DNA of 64,000 bases from a virus. The stretch is from the IMG/VR virus record IMGVR_UViG_3300023242_000004, positions 1 through 64,000 of that record, one strand, 5' to 3'. The notes below the pieces were generated by a model. The model was not told the origin of the DNA, searched no databases, and was given only the letters and a program-made list of their open reading frames with translations. How positions within the stretch are numbered: position 1 is the stretch's first letter; every line of letters starts with the position of its first letter. Position numbers and translations under genes: made by a program. Shown here in pieces: positions 22,498-31,449 of the stretch.

Positions 22498-25308
22498 CTA
22501 TTTTACGCTAATACTAGACAGATTATCTTTTTTAATAACTGTAATAATATTATTTGACCAATCCTTCACCAAATCATTGTGCGTAATAAAGAAAACAATT
22601 TCATACATATCTTTTATTTTATCAAAGAGATTTTTCAATTTTTCTAAATTTTCTGATGCCACTTTACCTAATACTTCATCAAAAGTAATAAAGTTAGGCA
22701 TAGGTAAAGTAGATAATTTACCTAACACTGCTCTAAGTGCTAAACTAGCCGCTGTTTTCTCTAACCCAGAACCAGATTTTAGTAATTTAGATATACCATC
22801 TTTAACCATTAAAAATTGGACATCGTTCTTATCATTCATAGATATCTCAATATCGAAATCTACAACATCTTCTAACAATCTTTGTGCTTCAGAATTAATA
22901 ATCGGTAAAACAGAACGCAAAACTAATTTACTAATACCTTTCTTACCAACCAACTCGATATAAATCTTGAAAATCTTATCAACTTCTTCTTCTTTTTTTA
23001 TCGTTTCTATTAATTTTGTTTTAGTGATAACACTAGTTTTATTGGTTTGTATATCTGCTTGAACCCTTTGTATGTTTATAATTGTTTGGTCTTTTGAATA
23101 TTCGCAAACCGCTAATTTTGTTTTAACGTCGATAACTTTAATCTCTATTTTTTTATTAAACTCAATAGCATGCAAATTAAGCTGATATTTTTTAAGGTCA
23201 TTTTTCTTTGCGATTACATCATTTCTCAACGAACCCATTTCAACTTCCATTCTATCAACATTTAACTCTAGTTTATTTTTGTTATCAATTAGCAATTTGT
23301 TTTCATTTAAAGTAGTTAATTTAGCAGATAACGAATTTAACGTTTCATCAACACCCAAAACTTCTTTTCTTAAATTTTCTATTTCCAATTCATGTTTAGT
23401 TATGTGTAGTGAGTTATCCACATCATCTAATTTTCTATTACACGATTGACAAACACCACCAGCAATCAAACCAGTCACAACTTTTTCAAGCCTTGTTATC
23501 TCAGCCTCTTTTAACGCTTTATTTGTAGTGTTTACATTAAAATCTTTAGAGAATTCTAAATGTTTATCTTCATCAAAATCAATTTCACCAATTGCGGTTA
23601 TCTTAACTTTTAACCCAGCAACCTTTTCTTTAAATTCAACACCTTTATCAATTAATTTATCAACTTCACTTTCTAATTTTTCTGGGTTAAGTTCTGAAAT
23701 GGTAACGTCGATTTTTTCTTTGCTATCGATTAAATCGTCTTTACTATCAGTAAGTGTTTGGATTTCAGATTTAGTGTTACCCAATTTTTGTTTTAACTCA
23801 ACATCTAATTCTTCACCCAAAATAATTTTATCATTATGGTCATCTATTTCTTCACCTAAAGTAATAACATCATATTCATTAGATTTTTTCTTCCTAGCAA
23901 ATTCATTATACATTTCTCTAGCCGCTTTTTCTTTAAGTTCTAGTATTTCTAAACCAATAAGCCTAGTTAAAATTTTTCCAGATTCAGTTGTAGTCAAACC
24001 AATAAGGTCGTCTAAGTTTTTTTCTGTTGCCAACACTAACATCTCAAAATCTTTTTCACTACCAATAGTTTCTTTAAGCCTTCTAGTTGTTTGAGTAGCG
24101 TCTTCTTCATTTAACGCTTCTTCTTCACCATCTGGAAGTATTCTGTAGTAGTTAACTCTATTTGTAACAGTCCAACCACCATCTTTTTTAGCCGTGCGTC
24201 TCATTTTACGCTCAATGATAGTCTCTTCACCCTCAATTTCAATCATACCTCTTACTACTAGTTCGTTCTTATTACTGTAGGTGTTGAAGATTTGTTCGTT
24301 TGTGTCTGTTTTTGTTGTGTTACCATGTAACAAAAATTTAATAGCGTCAATAGTTAAAGTTGTATTATGAGAAACTATACCATTGGAATAATATTGGTGG
24401 ACTTCATCTACTTGAATATCATATAGAGTATCTTTGAAATCCATCAACTTAATAGATTTAACATTAGATATTCCATTAACTGTTTGAATCCGCTCACCAA
24501 CTTCTACTTCTTTTAAAACGACAAATTCACCATCTTCTTTTTTAAGCCTGTGATAGTCAGCGCCCTCAACATATTTTCCATCTTCAAGCTCACAGCGATA
24601 TACATCCGCATTCTCTTCAGTGATACCACACCAAGTAATATCTTTATACCCGTAAGGTGTATTAACCTTAAAACCTAAATCACCATATTTTTCATATATC
24701 GAATTTAACTCACCGATTGTTATTTCGTCTGGTAAAACCCCTATTTTTTTACCTATTTCTTCCTTATCAAATTGTATATTTATCCGAGTGTCAGACCTAA
24801 CACATTTACCACCTTGATTAGCTGGAATTGAATTTACTATAGTTAAACCTTTTAATTTGCTAAAAGGAACGTAATTACTTTCACCAAAGGATAAGAAATT
24901 ATCTATCATAAGCCATTTAATTGACCAACTTCTATGTGTTGTTTGCGTTAAATCAACATTTAATTCACCGTTTACCTTGTCATCTAAAGCAACAATACGG
25001 TTGAAATCAACATTCTTACCATCTCTAGTAATTAACTCTTTCATAAGCGCTCTTTGATAGTTAACATCCATGATGTTCTCCATACCAGCACCAGTGATTT
25101 CAATGGCATCACCATCGGTATTGAACCTAACTGGTCTATAAACAACCGTTATATTATTTTTTTGAACACCGTACTTGTTAGCTATATAGTTTCTAATCTT
25201 ATTTTTGGCCTCTTTGCTGTAGTTGTGTGGTTGGTCATCCCAATATACTTTAATCTTGGAATACGGTGATATTAATGTGTTATCTAATGTATCTGTTTTA
25301 TTCGCCAT
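22498..25308 (-). CDS. gp46: gp46/SbcC/Rad50-like recombination nuclease subunit, intein-containing
   Basis: ATPase subunit of the gp46-gp47 (Rad50-Mre11) complex that resects DNA ends for recombination-dependent replication. The precursor is 936 residues and 789 after splicing. An N-terminal extension of about 125 residues precedes the ATPase start (IKWLMIDNFLSFGES). The Walker A loop (ANQGGK-TTLTID) is interrupted by a 147-residue intein (169-315). Long coiled coils flank the zinc hook GGVCQSCNRKLDD. The C-terminus has a signature-like LKSGSGLEKTAASLALRAVL, a Walker B segment (MPNFITFDEVLG) and a final switch His (VFFITHNDL). Without splicing the nucleotide-binding loop cannot form. It overlaps the coiled-coil gene upstream by 11 nt. 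Confidence 0.92.
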   Translation of the reverse strand: MANKTDTLDNTLISPYSKIKVYWDDQPHNYSKEAKNKIRNYIANKYGVQKNNITVVYRPVRFNTDGDAIEITGAGMENIMDVNYQRALMKELITRDGKNVDFNRIVALDDKVNGELNVDLTQTTHRSWSIKWLMIDNFLSFGESNYVPFSKLKGLTIVNSIPANQGGKCVRSDTRINIQFDKEEIGKKIGVLPDEITIGELNSIYEKYGDLGFKVNTPYGYKDITWCGITEENADVYRCELEDGKYVEGADYHRLKKEDGEFVVLKEVEVGERIQTVNGISNVKSIKLMDFKDTLYDIQVDEVHQYYSNGIVSHNTTLTIDAIKFLLHGNTTKTDTNEQIFNTYSNKNELVVRGMIEIEGEETIIERKMRRTAKKDGGWTVTNRVNYYRILPDGEEEALNEEDATQTTRRLKETIGSEKDFEMLVLATEKNLDDLIGLTTTESGKILTRLIGLEILELKEKAAREMYNEFARKKKSNEYDVITLGEEIDDHNDKIILGEELDVELKQKLGNTKSEIQTLTDSKDDLIDSKEKIDVTISELNPEKLESEVDKLIDKGVEFKEKVAGLKVKITAIGEIDFDEDKHLEFSKDFNVNTTNKALKEAEITRLEKVVTGLIAGGVCQSCNRKLDDVDNSLHITKHELEIENLRKEVLGVDETLNSLSAKLTTLNENKLLIDNKNKLELNVDRMEVEMGSLRNDVIAKKNDLKKYQLNLHAIEFNKKIEIKVIDVKTKLAVCEYSKDQTIINIQRVQADIQTNKTSVITKTKLIETIKKEEEVDKIFKIYIELVGKKGISKLVLRSVLPIINSEAQRLLEDVVDFDIEISMNDKNDVQFLMVKDGISKLLKSGSGLEKTAASLALRAVLGKLSTLPMPNFITFDEVLGKVASENLEKLKNLFDKIKDMYEIVFFITHNDLVKDWSNNIITVIKKDNLSSISVK
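24364..24804 (-). mobile_element. mini-intein in the gp46 Walker A loop
   Basis: Residues 169-315 of the precursor: starts at Cys169 (CVRSDTRINIQ), ends VHQYYSNGIVSHN, and is followed by Thr as +1 nucleophile. At 147 residues it contains only splicing blocks (block B-like YHRLKKEDG, blocks F/G at the end) and no endonuclease. Removing it restores GGK-TTL. Confidence 0.9.
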
Positions 25309-25699
25309 AAATGTCGGTTTTATTTTTATTTTTTTCTTTTTCTAATTCTTTATTAACTGTTTTTAACTGTTCAGTTAGTTTTGATATTTGTTCTTTTAAT
25401 TTGCTTTGTACACCATTATTAGTTGTTGACTCTTTTTGTAATTTATTAATTTCATCAACCATTTTTTTCGTTTCTAAATCATCAGTAATATAAACCTCTT
25501 TTTCAACTATTACCTCAACTACTTTTTCAACTTCCACTATTTTTTCAACTATTTTTTCAGCAACGGCTGGTGAGGCTCCAAATTTCTCAACGGTAAAACC
25601 TTGCTTAACTAATTTCATAGTAAACTCATCAATGTTTGTCACATTGTTAAGTCTACAGTAATCCCATATTTCATTTTTAATTTGTTGCGGTAGCTCCAT
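25298..25699 (-). CDS. coiled-coil phage protein next to gp46
   Basis: Protein of 133 residues. The N-terminal domain (LPQQIKNEIWDYCRLNNVTN, then FTMKLVKQGFTVEKFG) is a small helical unit of a kind I associate with recombination clusters of large phages. A Val/Glu-rich stretch (VEKIVEVEKVVEVIVEKEVY) and a long coiled coil follow. The end overlaps the gp46 start by 11 nt and the start overlaps 25677-25916, so all are coupled. A partner role to gp46 is suggested by position only. Confidence 0.65.
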   Translation of the reverse strand: MELPQQIKNEIWDYCRLNNVTNIDEFTMKLVKQGFTVEKFGASPAVAEKIVEKIVEVEKVVEVIVEKEVYITDDLETKKMVDEINKLQKESTTNNGVQSKLKEQISKLTEQLKTVNKELEKEKNKNKTDIYGE

Positions 25700-25916
25700 C
25701 TAATTTATTATTTACGTCTTCTTGTGTTTGGTGGAAGAAACAGACTTCTCTACCATGCTCATCCACATATAATGCAATTATTGGTTTATCTAAACGATAA
25801 ACTAAACTGTTCTCATCTTCTGGGTCTAAAAGACCTACTTCACCATTTACAATACTATAACCATCCATAGATTCTGGAATAGCCGCAATAAACTCTTTTA
25901 ATTCCCCTAACGTCAT
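25677..25916 (-). CDS. small acidic protein of unknown function
   Basis: Protein of 79 residues beginning MTLGELKEFIAAIPESMDGY, with a beta-rich remainder (LVYRLDKPIIALYVDEHGRE). The opening (LGELKEFIxxIPES-DGY) resembles a short phage domain of the type LxELKxxIxxLPDDxxV seen in many genomes without known function. It overlaps the next gene by 23 nt. Confidence 0.6.
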   Translation of the reverse strand: MTLGELKEFIAAIPESMDGYSIVNGEVGLLDPEDENSLVYRLDKPIIALYVDEHGREVCFFHQTQEDVNNKLDGATATN

Positions 25917-25932
25917 ATTTTTTGTTTTTGTT

Positions 25933-26151
25933 TTATAAATTTGTTATTTTTTCTGTTCCGTTTTCAATATCCTCAATTGATTTAATTTTAAATTGATAAT
26001 AAGGGAACTTATTTTCAACATCGTGTTCAGTATATGTTTTAGTTGGGATGTCCCACAATAAAAACCCATGTTTTGTTAAGTTTTCACCAAAGTTTTGTTG
26101 TATCAATGATGAACTCATCATTATAGGAATCACTTTTTTCATTTTAATCAT
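25933..26151 (-). CDS. gp47: C-terminal fragment of gp47/Mre11-like nuclease
   Basis: Frame of 72 residues: MIKMKKVIPIMMSSSLIQQN, then FGENLTKHGFLLWDIPTKTY. The block SSSLIQQNFGE-L-KHGFLLWD is the part of gp47/SbcD that follows the GDIH metal-binding motif, absent from the N-terminal piece at 27108-27797. The two ORFs are therefore halves of one gene separated by the endonuclease at 26144-27043. No intein residues flank the break. The start ATG overlaps the endonuclease stop. It may supply the missing C-terminal portion in trans. Confidence 0.85.
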   Translation of the reverse strand: MIKMKKVIPIMMSSSLIQQNFGENLTKHGFLLWDIPTKTYTEHDVENKFPYYQFKIKSIEDIENGTEKITNL

Positions 26152-27043
26152 ATTTTTTATATTTTTTTATCACATTAGCTAATAAGAATTTAAAATTTTT
26201 CTTTTTTATTTCCATTTCCCAAAATCTTTCTAAATTATAACCTTTTTCTAAGGCTAATTTATTCTTAAATTCATCATTTTCTTTATTTTTAATTTGAATT
26301 TCGGTTAAAATACTTAATTCATTATATTTAATAGGGTTTACATGCCAATAATCACCATCAGCTTCAATTAATAAATTTAACTCTATTAGGTAAAAATCAT
26401 AAGTTTTAAATTTATTACCATAATAAACATCATATTGGGTTTGAAACTTAATTTTATTTTCTATTAAAATATTACTAATTTTAATTTCAATATTTGTACC
26501 TTTAGTTTTCTTTAACCCTTCCCTCATTAACTGAAATGATGTTTTACCATATTTTAATAAACATGTATTATTAGCGATTTCTCTAAATTCTTTAACGCTT
26601 AATATACACTCAGCACCATATTTATCTAAATTAGTTTCATTTTTCTTTAAACAAGATTCCTCATCTGTACCCATCCAAAATCCATTATCATTAAAAAATT
26701 TTTCATGTCCAATTTTAACTTTTTCTTTATGTTCATCATTCCGCCATATTTTTTTCATTCTAATAGAATGATGTTCTTTCCATTCATCACTATGCTTAAT
26801 GTTAAATACTGGGTTACCCTCTTTTAAATAAAGTTCTTTTTGATGAGAATCTTTACATATCCTAGAACAATATTTTTTCCCGTTCTCAAGTTTATTAGGT
26901 AACGTTTCAAATTCATTTTTACAATATAAACAATTTTCTTTAACTCTATTAACTTTTATTTCTTTATAACCAATATGTTGACATTTAATTGAACAATATA
27001 CTTTATTTTTAGTTTCTTTTTGACAGATTTTACATTTATTCAT
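26144..27043 (-). CDS. Vsr-like homing endonuclease inserted in gp47
   Basis: Protein of 299 residues. The N-terminus carries two zinc-ribbon-like modules (CKICQKETKNKVYCSIKC and CLYCKNEF, later YCSRICKDSH). The middle is basic and helical (HSIRMKKIWRNDEHKEKVKI). The C-terminal nuclease domain has KTYDFYLIELNLLIEADGDY followed by WHVNP, the Vsr/EDxHD-type PD-(D/E)XK signature with E-D-x-D-x-W-H. It is a mobile endonuclease that cleaves alleles of gp47 lacking the insertion. There are only about 65 nt between the gp47 N-piece and its start, too little for a group I intron core. Confidence 0.85.
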   Translation of the reverse strand: MNKCKICQKETKNKVYCSIKCQHIGYKEIKVNRVKENCLYCKNEFETLPNKLENGKKYCSRICKDSHQKELYLKEGNPVFNIKHSDEWKEHHSIRMKKIWRNDEHKEKVKIGHEKFFNDNGFWMGTDEESCLKKNETNLDKYGAECILSVKEFREIANNTCLLKYGKTSFQLMREGLKKTKGTNIEIKISNILIENKIKFQTQYDVYYGNKFKTYDFYLIELNLLIEADGDYWHVNPIKYNELSILTEIQIKNKENDEFKNKLALEKGYNLERFWEMEIKKKNFKFLLANVIKKYKKYD

Positions 27044-27107
27044 TTCTCTAAAATTTTGTTGTATTATTATTTATTAATAAATATAACGACAAAGCTTAAA
27101 AGATAAA

Positions 27108-27797
27108 TCAATTATCAATCTCCCAACCCATTTTTATATAAGTTTCTAAATCTTCTTCATTAATTTCTATATTTTGGATGTGATTAAACCCACTTCTAAT
27201 ATGGATATCACCACACATAACTATATCACACCCATCAAATATATTTATATTATAACCATGGTCAATCTCGTAACCAATATCTGTTTTTAAACCTATTAAT
27301 GGACCATGAAATAAACCAATATATGTTTTATCATCACCAAACTGTAATCTGGCCGATTCAATATCTGGTCTTTTATTTTCTTCAAAAATTGAATACACAC
27401 ACCAAACAACGTCACCATCTAAATAACATTTAGATTCTTTAAAATAGTTTATATCTTGGTCTGGTAAAAATTGAACCATCGGGCTAATACTATCCATTCG
27501 GTCTTTATTGTTCTCCAATAAATCGTGGTTACCAGCAATAATAACAACTGGACCTATTTTTTCTAATTCTCTCAAAAACCAAGTACCTAGCATCAATTGT
27601 TCGTTAGAAATAATAATTTTTTGGTGAACAAGGTCACCAGCGATTACTATTCTAATTTCTTCTTTTTTATACCCTTCTAATAATTCACCTAACTGATTTA
27701 AAAGAGTGTCAAAAGAATCTTTATATTCATCATGTAACCTAAAAGTCCTAATGTGAATATCCGCAAGATGAACACATTTTTTTATTTTATTACCCAT
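27108..27797 (-). CDS. gp47: N-terminal fragment of gp47/Mre11-like nuclease
   Basis: Metallophosphatase subunit of the gp46-gp47 complex. Its 229 residues contain the metal-binding motifs in order: HLADIHIR, VIAGDLVHQK, VIIAGNHDLLEN, LFHGPL (with His) and DIVMCGDIHIR. After the last motif the sequence leaves the family and ends SGFNHIQNIEINEEDLETY, then IKMGWEIDN and stop. That tail looks like read-through into the insertion. The rest of the family sequence is at 25933-26151. T4-like phages with genes split by endonucleases can still assemble active enzyme from two chains (as known for Aeh1 NrdA), so function in trans is possible. Confidence 0.88.
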   Translation of the reverse strand: MGNKIKKCVHLADIHIRTFRLHDEYKDSFDTLLNQLGELLEGYKKEEIRIVIAGDLVHQKIIISNEQLMLGTWFLRELEKIGPVVIIAGNHDLLENNKDRMDSISPMVQFLPDQDINYFKESKCYLDGDVVWCVYSIFEENKRPDIESARLQFGDDKTYIGLFHGPLIGLKTDIGYEIDHGYNINIFDGCDIVMCGDIHIRSGFNHIQNIEINEEDLETYIKMGWEIDN

Positions 27798-27823
27798 ATA
27801 CTTTTTTTTTTATTTTTAATGTG

Positions 27824-29206
27824 TTAAATAACAAATAATCTATTCTTAGCTCTAGTTATAGCTGTATATAACAATTTATTTCGTTCAATTTGGTTTAAAA
27901 CCCTATTTATATCTACATTAATAACTATAACATTATCAAACGTACTACCTTGTGATTTATGAACGGTTAAAGCGTAGTTATATTTAACATCAGCATATCT
28001 TTCTAAAAATTTATAGTATTTTGTCCAAGCGCTTCTTCTATCCATAACTTTGGCGTTTTCAGCGGCTTTTTTTAAAACATTAACTTGTTTAGAAAAAGCG
28101 GTTTCAGATTTTTCGGCCAATAATTTAATCTTGAGGATATTCCCATCACAATTAATAGTCACTTCATAATATGAAAAATCATAACTTCTAGTTTCTTTTT
28201 TCATAACAAAAGATATGACCTCAAATTCATCGTTATTATTTAATATTACTTGGTTTTTACTGTTGGTGATAGGTTTATTACAAACCATTTTTTCCCCAAC
28301 ACATAATTTACCGCAATTTTCACCATAAATTAATGTTCTGATTTTAGAATTATAATAATTAACAGCACTATTTGTCCAAGCTAATACTTTAACAAAATTA
28401 GCGTTTTCTCTAAAATGTTCAGAATTAAAATACATATCTAATAATGGTTCTTCAGTGTTTATTTTCAAATAAGCAACCCCATTGTTGTTTTCATCCATTA
28501 TAGTTTCTTTTTCAAACTTTTCATTTTGTCTAATAGTTTCAGCCAACTTAATTATTGGGTTTCCATTAGATTGACGAATAATTTCAGTTAGATTGTAATT
28601 GTTATCCAACAAACTACTGAACAAAATTGATTCACCACCATTAACTGGCGGTATTTGAGCTCTATCTCCAATAAACAAAACCATTATTTTATTTATTTCC
28701 GCTTGAGATTTTAAAACCCAGTAAAGTTCATTATCTAACATAGAAACTTCATCAACTAAAACAACACTATATTCATCCAAGTTGCCGCCATTAAATAATT
28801 GCTTGTATTCTTCCTTACCCTCATGTGTTATATTACGTTTAAGACCTAATAATGAATGTAACGTAATAAAATCAACCCTAGCATTATCATCACTAATCAT
28901 CGATAGATTTTTTAACACTCTAACCGCTTTATTTGTAGGTGCAGTTATTGCTATCCTAATCGATTTTTTCGTAAATAACAGTTCTTCAATTATTTTAGAC
29001 ACCAAAAAAGATTTACCAGTACCAGAATAACCCGTCAATAAAGATTGGGAAAACACATTAGTCGAAATTTTAGTTATCTCTTGAAATATTTCTAATTGTT
29101 CTTTAGTTAACGTTTCAATATTAGGTTTTTGTATAATTGTAGTTTTTTTAACCGTCAATCTGTCAACGATTTTTGGTAATTTCAAAAAATTTTCATCTAA
29201 TATCAT
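27824..29206 (-). CDS. dda: Dda-like SF1 DNA helicase
   Basis: 5'-3' SF1B helicase of the RecD/Pif1/Dda group used in origin firing and fork passage. Its 460 residues contain motif I GYSGTGKSFL (59-68), motif Ia ITAPTNKAVRVL, motif II VVLVDEVSMLD, motif III MVLFIGDRAQIPPV and motif IV near EIIRQSN. Motifs V and VI are NYALTVHKSQGSTFDNVIV and LYTAITRAKNRL. T4 Dda has 439 residues, so it is full length. It starts 2 nt from the exonuclease gene upstream, in one replication-recombination operon. Confidence 0.93.
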   Translation of the reverse strand: MILDENFLKLPKIVDRLTVKKTTIIQKPNIETLTKEQLEIFQEITKISTNVFSQSLLTGYSGTGKSFLVSKIIEELLFTKKSIRIAITAPTNKAVRVLKNLSMISDDNARVDFITLHSLLGLKRNITHEGKEEYKQLFNGGNLDEYSVVLVDEVSMLDNELYWVLKSQAEINKIMVLFIGDRAQIPPVNGGESILFSSLLDNNYNLTEIIRQSNGNPIIKLAETIRQNEKFEKETIMDENNNGVAYLKINTEEPLLDMYFNSEHFRENANFVKVLAWTNSAVNYYNSKIRTLIYGENCGKLCVGEKMVCNKPITNSKNQVILNNNDEFEVISFVMKKETRSYDFSYYEVTINCDGNILKIKLLAEKSETAFSKQVNVLKKAAENAKVMDRRSAWTKYYKFLERYADVKYNYALTVHKSQGSTFDNVIVINVDINRVLNQIERNKLLYTAITRAKNRLFVI

Positions 29207-29207
29207 A

Positions 29208-30995
29208 TTATAAGTTTTTCATTAAATTATAGTGATGCATTTCAATAAGTTTTTTTGCTTCATGTTTAAGATACATAATTTGAATTTTTTCAAAACTTTT
29301 TTTCTCTTTATCCCAATACCCAATACATATTTGTCTACATTTACGCCCAGGAAACTCTAATTCATACATATATGTGTAAACACTTAACTGAAGAGTATAA
29401 ATCGACCATTGACACGATTGTAAATGGTCAAAAGGTTTAAATAATGTTTCATAACCATATTGGTTGAAGAAGTTAAACTCTCTGTTTGTGTTATGTGTTA
29501 CTGAAAATGTATCACCATACAAAAATGTTTTAGTTTCACTTTCAACCTCAATACACCTAGTTGGTACTGACTCAACTAAATTAACTGATACTATGTTTTT
29601 AAAACTTCCATTATCAGTTAATCCATATTCTACACCTATTTGGTTTCGACACAAAAATGGGTTAAATGATTTAGTACTAAATAAAACATCAATAACGTCA
29701 ATAATTTTACCATTTGCTTTTTTCTTATAATAAATGACTGTTGGTTTTACACCTAGACTACTAATCAATTGTGTGAATGCTTTAGATTGCCATTCTCTTG
29801 TGGTAGACATCACAAACCTTTTACGAGTTTTATTATAGTATCCATCACTATCCATGAAACCACGTAAAATAAGTAATCGTTGTTCATACGAGCCATGTAA
29901 ATATATTTCTGGTAAATGTTTATTATTTAACAACCCCAATTCACGTAATTTAGTTTGTAAACCAAAAATTGTCCTAGTACTAGCTTTCCCACAACCACCT
30001 TGACTAACATCCTCACCAACTTCATGACCTCTACGTCTTATCTCAGACCATATCTCTTCATTCATATTATTTATCTTCCCATCAGCTGAATGACCATCAC
30101 CAAGCCAAACACCAAAAAGATACGGGTCAATTGGTAAATTAACAATATCATTATTTAGTGGTTTAGCTATTTTAATTTTAGGAATTTTATGTGACCATCT
30201 TTTACCACTATCATTTAATTCTTTTACATAATGATATAATTCTTCGGTTGTCATTACCTTATCTTTAAAAACCTTATCCCTATAAAAAGAAACTAACCAT
30301 CTATGTTCAAAATCTGAAACTATTTTCTCATTGTTATCAAAATTTATTTCATAACAAGTCTTATTTTTAACTTCTGATGTGTGTAGTATTTTACTTAATT
30401 TACCATTAATATCATAAACATTATCCGCTTTTGATAACGTACCCATAGTTTTCCAACCATTACTTGTGAATATTGGTGTGTCAATAGGTAGACCTTTCCA
30501 ATCCCACACATCAAAGTATTTATCATTAATATCTATGATAAGGTCAGACATACCAGCTAACTCGTATTGTTCAGAAAATAATATACGCTCTGGCCACATT
30601 GCTATACCCTCATCAATTTTTAACCCATTAAAACCATCTATAACACATTGTTCAAACTCACCTTCTTCATCATCTGTTGGAAAATACCATTTATTGGCTA
30701 ATAAATAACGCTCAACAATATCATGAACCTTATTGCCATATACATTAGCTTCATCATTAAGCATTTGCCAAAAATCAAGTATTTGTTGTTGAGTTAAACC
30801 GAGATAACGTTCTTGTTTAACGTTATCTAATTGGTTTACGATAGCCGCTGACACCCCCTCTGAATCAAAGTGCGGTTCAATCGATGAAAGGGTTGTCGTA
30901 ACCGACTTATAAGTCTTACCAGTTACCCTGTGATGGTATTTATGTTCTATTGGCTCTAGAAATACTGGCCCTTCCCATAATTTAGCTTTACTCAT
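29208..30995 (-). CDS. Cas4/RecB-like PD-(D/E)XK exonuclease, intein-containing
   Basis: Start placed at ATG 30995 (MSKAKLWEGPVFLEPIEHKY) because the promoter lies at 31010-31017. The precursor is 595 residues from this start and 260 after splicing. The extein has early family blocks (GKTYKSVTTTLSSIEPHFDS), YGNKVHDIVERYL, LAGMSDLIID and WDWK-TNRE; the DWK-T pair gives the catalytic D-x-K. The C-terminus (WSIYTLQLSVYTYMYELEFP) includes the Q-x-x-x-Y motif of this fold. The intein sits exactly after the catalytic Lys. Likely a single-strand exonuclease in DNA replication or repair. It lies immediately upstream of the Dda-like gene. Confidence 0.85.
   Translation of the reverse strand: MSKAKLWEGPVFLEPIEHKYHHRVTGKTYKSVTTTLSSIEPHFDSEGVSAAIVNQLDNVKQERYLGLTQQQILDFWQMLNDEANVYGNKVHDIVERYLLANKWYFPTDDEEGEFEQCVIDGFNGLKIDEGIAMWPERILFSEQYELAGMSDLIIDINDKYFDVWDWKGLPIDTPIFTSNGWKTMGTLSKADNVYDINGKLSKILHTSEVKNKTCYEINFDNNEKIVSDFEHRWLVSFYRDKVFKDKVMTTEELYHYVKELNDSGKRWSHKIPKIKIAKPLNNDIVNLPIDPYLFGVWLGDGHSADGKINNMNEEIWSEIRRRGHEVGEDVSQGGCGKASTRTIFGLQTKLRELGLLNNKHLPEIYLHGSYEQRLLILRGFMDSDGYYNKTRKRFVMSTTREWQSKAFTQLISSLGVKPTVIYYKKKANGKIIDVIDVLFSTKSFNPFLCRNQIGVEYGLTDNGSFKNIVSVNLVESVPTRCIEVESETKTFLYGDTFSVTHNTNREFNFFNQYGYETLFKPFDHLQSCQWSIYTLQLSVYTYMYELEFPGRKCRQICIGYWDKEKKSFEKIQIMYLKHEAKKLIEMHHYNLMKNL
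29490..30494 (-). mobile_element. LAGLIDADG intein in the exonuclease (Gly at position 1)
   Basis: Segment of 335 residues between WDWK and TNRE. It begins GLPIDTPIFTSNGWKTMG, a typical block A apart from Gly in place of Cys or Ser. It includes DFEHRWLVSF (block B), two LAGLIDADG-type motifs (LFGVWLGDGH and LRGFMDSDGYY) and ends YGDTFSVTHN with +1 Thr. The first codon is GGT, one base from TGT (Cys). Confidence 0.88.
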
Positions 30996-31009
30996 ATTTA
31001 CTTTTATTA

Positions 31010-31040
31010 CAAAGATACGAAATTTTATTCTACATTGCAA
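31010..31040 (-). promoter_or_regulatory. Bacteroidota-type promoter for the exonuclease/Dda operon
   Basis: Minus strand TTGC (31040-31037), 19 nt, TATCTTTG (31017-31010), 15 nt before ATG 30995. Confidence 0.65.
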
Positions 31041-31062
31041 GTATTTATATTAAAAGAATACC

Positions 31063-31449
31063 ATGAAAGATTTTATTAAAGAACAATTTAGAAAAGCAAT
31101 ATTGGAATCTGAAAACGAAAAAATTGATACTTCTAAGATAAAAATAAAAAGACAAATAGTGAATAATTTGTTAGTTTTTATACCTTTTTATGAAAACGAA
31201 AGAATGGGTGGTTTTAGACTTAAACCCTTTGAAGATGGTTATAAAATATTTGGAGTGGTACTCTATGATAAATTTAGAAATAAAGGTTTGGGTAAAGGGA
31301 TATATAAATATATTATTAGAACACTCTCCAAAGAACATAAAAAATTATATTCTGACAATTATTTATCACCAGACGCAAAAAATGTATGGGGTAGTTTAGT
31401 GTCTAATGGTTTTGCAACTAGTACGGACAATGGTTTCGTATCCATTTAA
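31063..31449 (+). CDS. GNAT-like acetyltransferase
   Basis: Protein of 128 residues on the plus strand. The central motif GVVLYDKFRNKGLGKGIYKYIIRTL is split here as GVVLYDKF plus RNKGLGKGIYKYII; the R-x-x-G-x-G loop is the acetyl-CoA binding motif A of GNAT enzymes. The N-terminus MKDFIKEQFRKAILESENE is an amphipathic helix like those of 7140-7565 and 8238-8429. It ends in convergence with the primase gene (4-nt overlap). Substrate unknown. Small for a GNAT, so one edge strand may be missing. Confidence 0.7.
   Translation: MKDFIKEQFRKAILESENEKIDTSKIKIKRQIVNNLLVFIPFYENERMGGFRLKPFEDGYKIFGVVLYDKFRNKGLGKGIYKYIIRTLSKEHKKLYSDNYLSPDAKNVWGSLVSNGFATSTDNGFVSI

Noticed and set aside
26140-27110. Group I intron containing the endonuclease in gp47
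   Set aside because: Only about 65 nt on one side and none on the other side of the endonuclease ORF; no room for a catalytic core and no core motifs seen.
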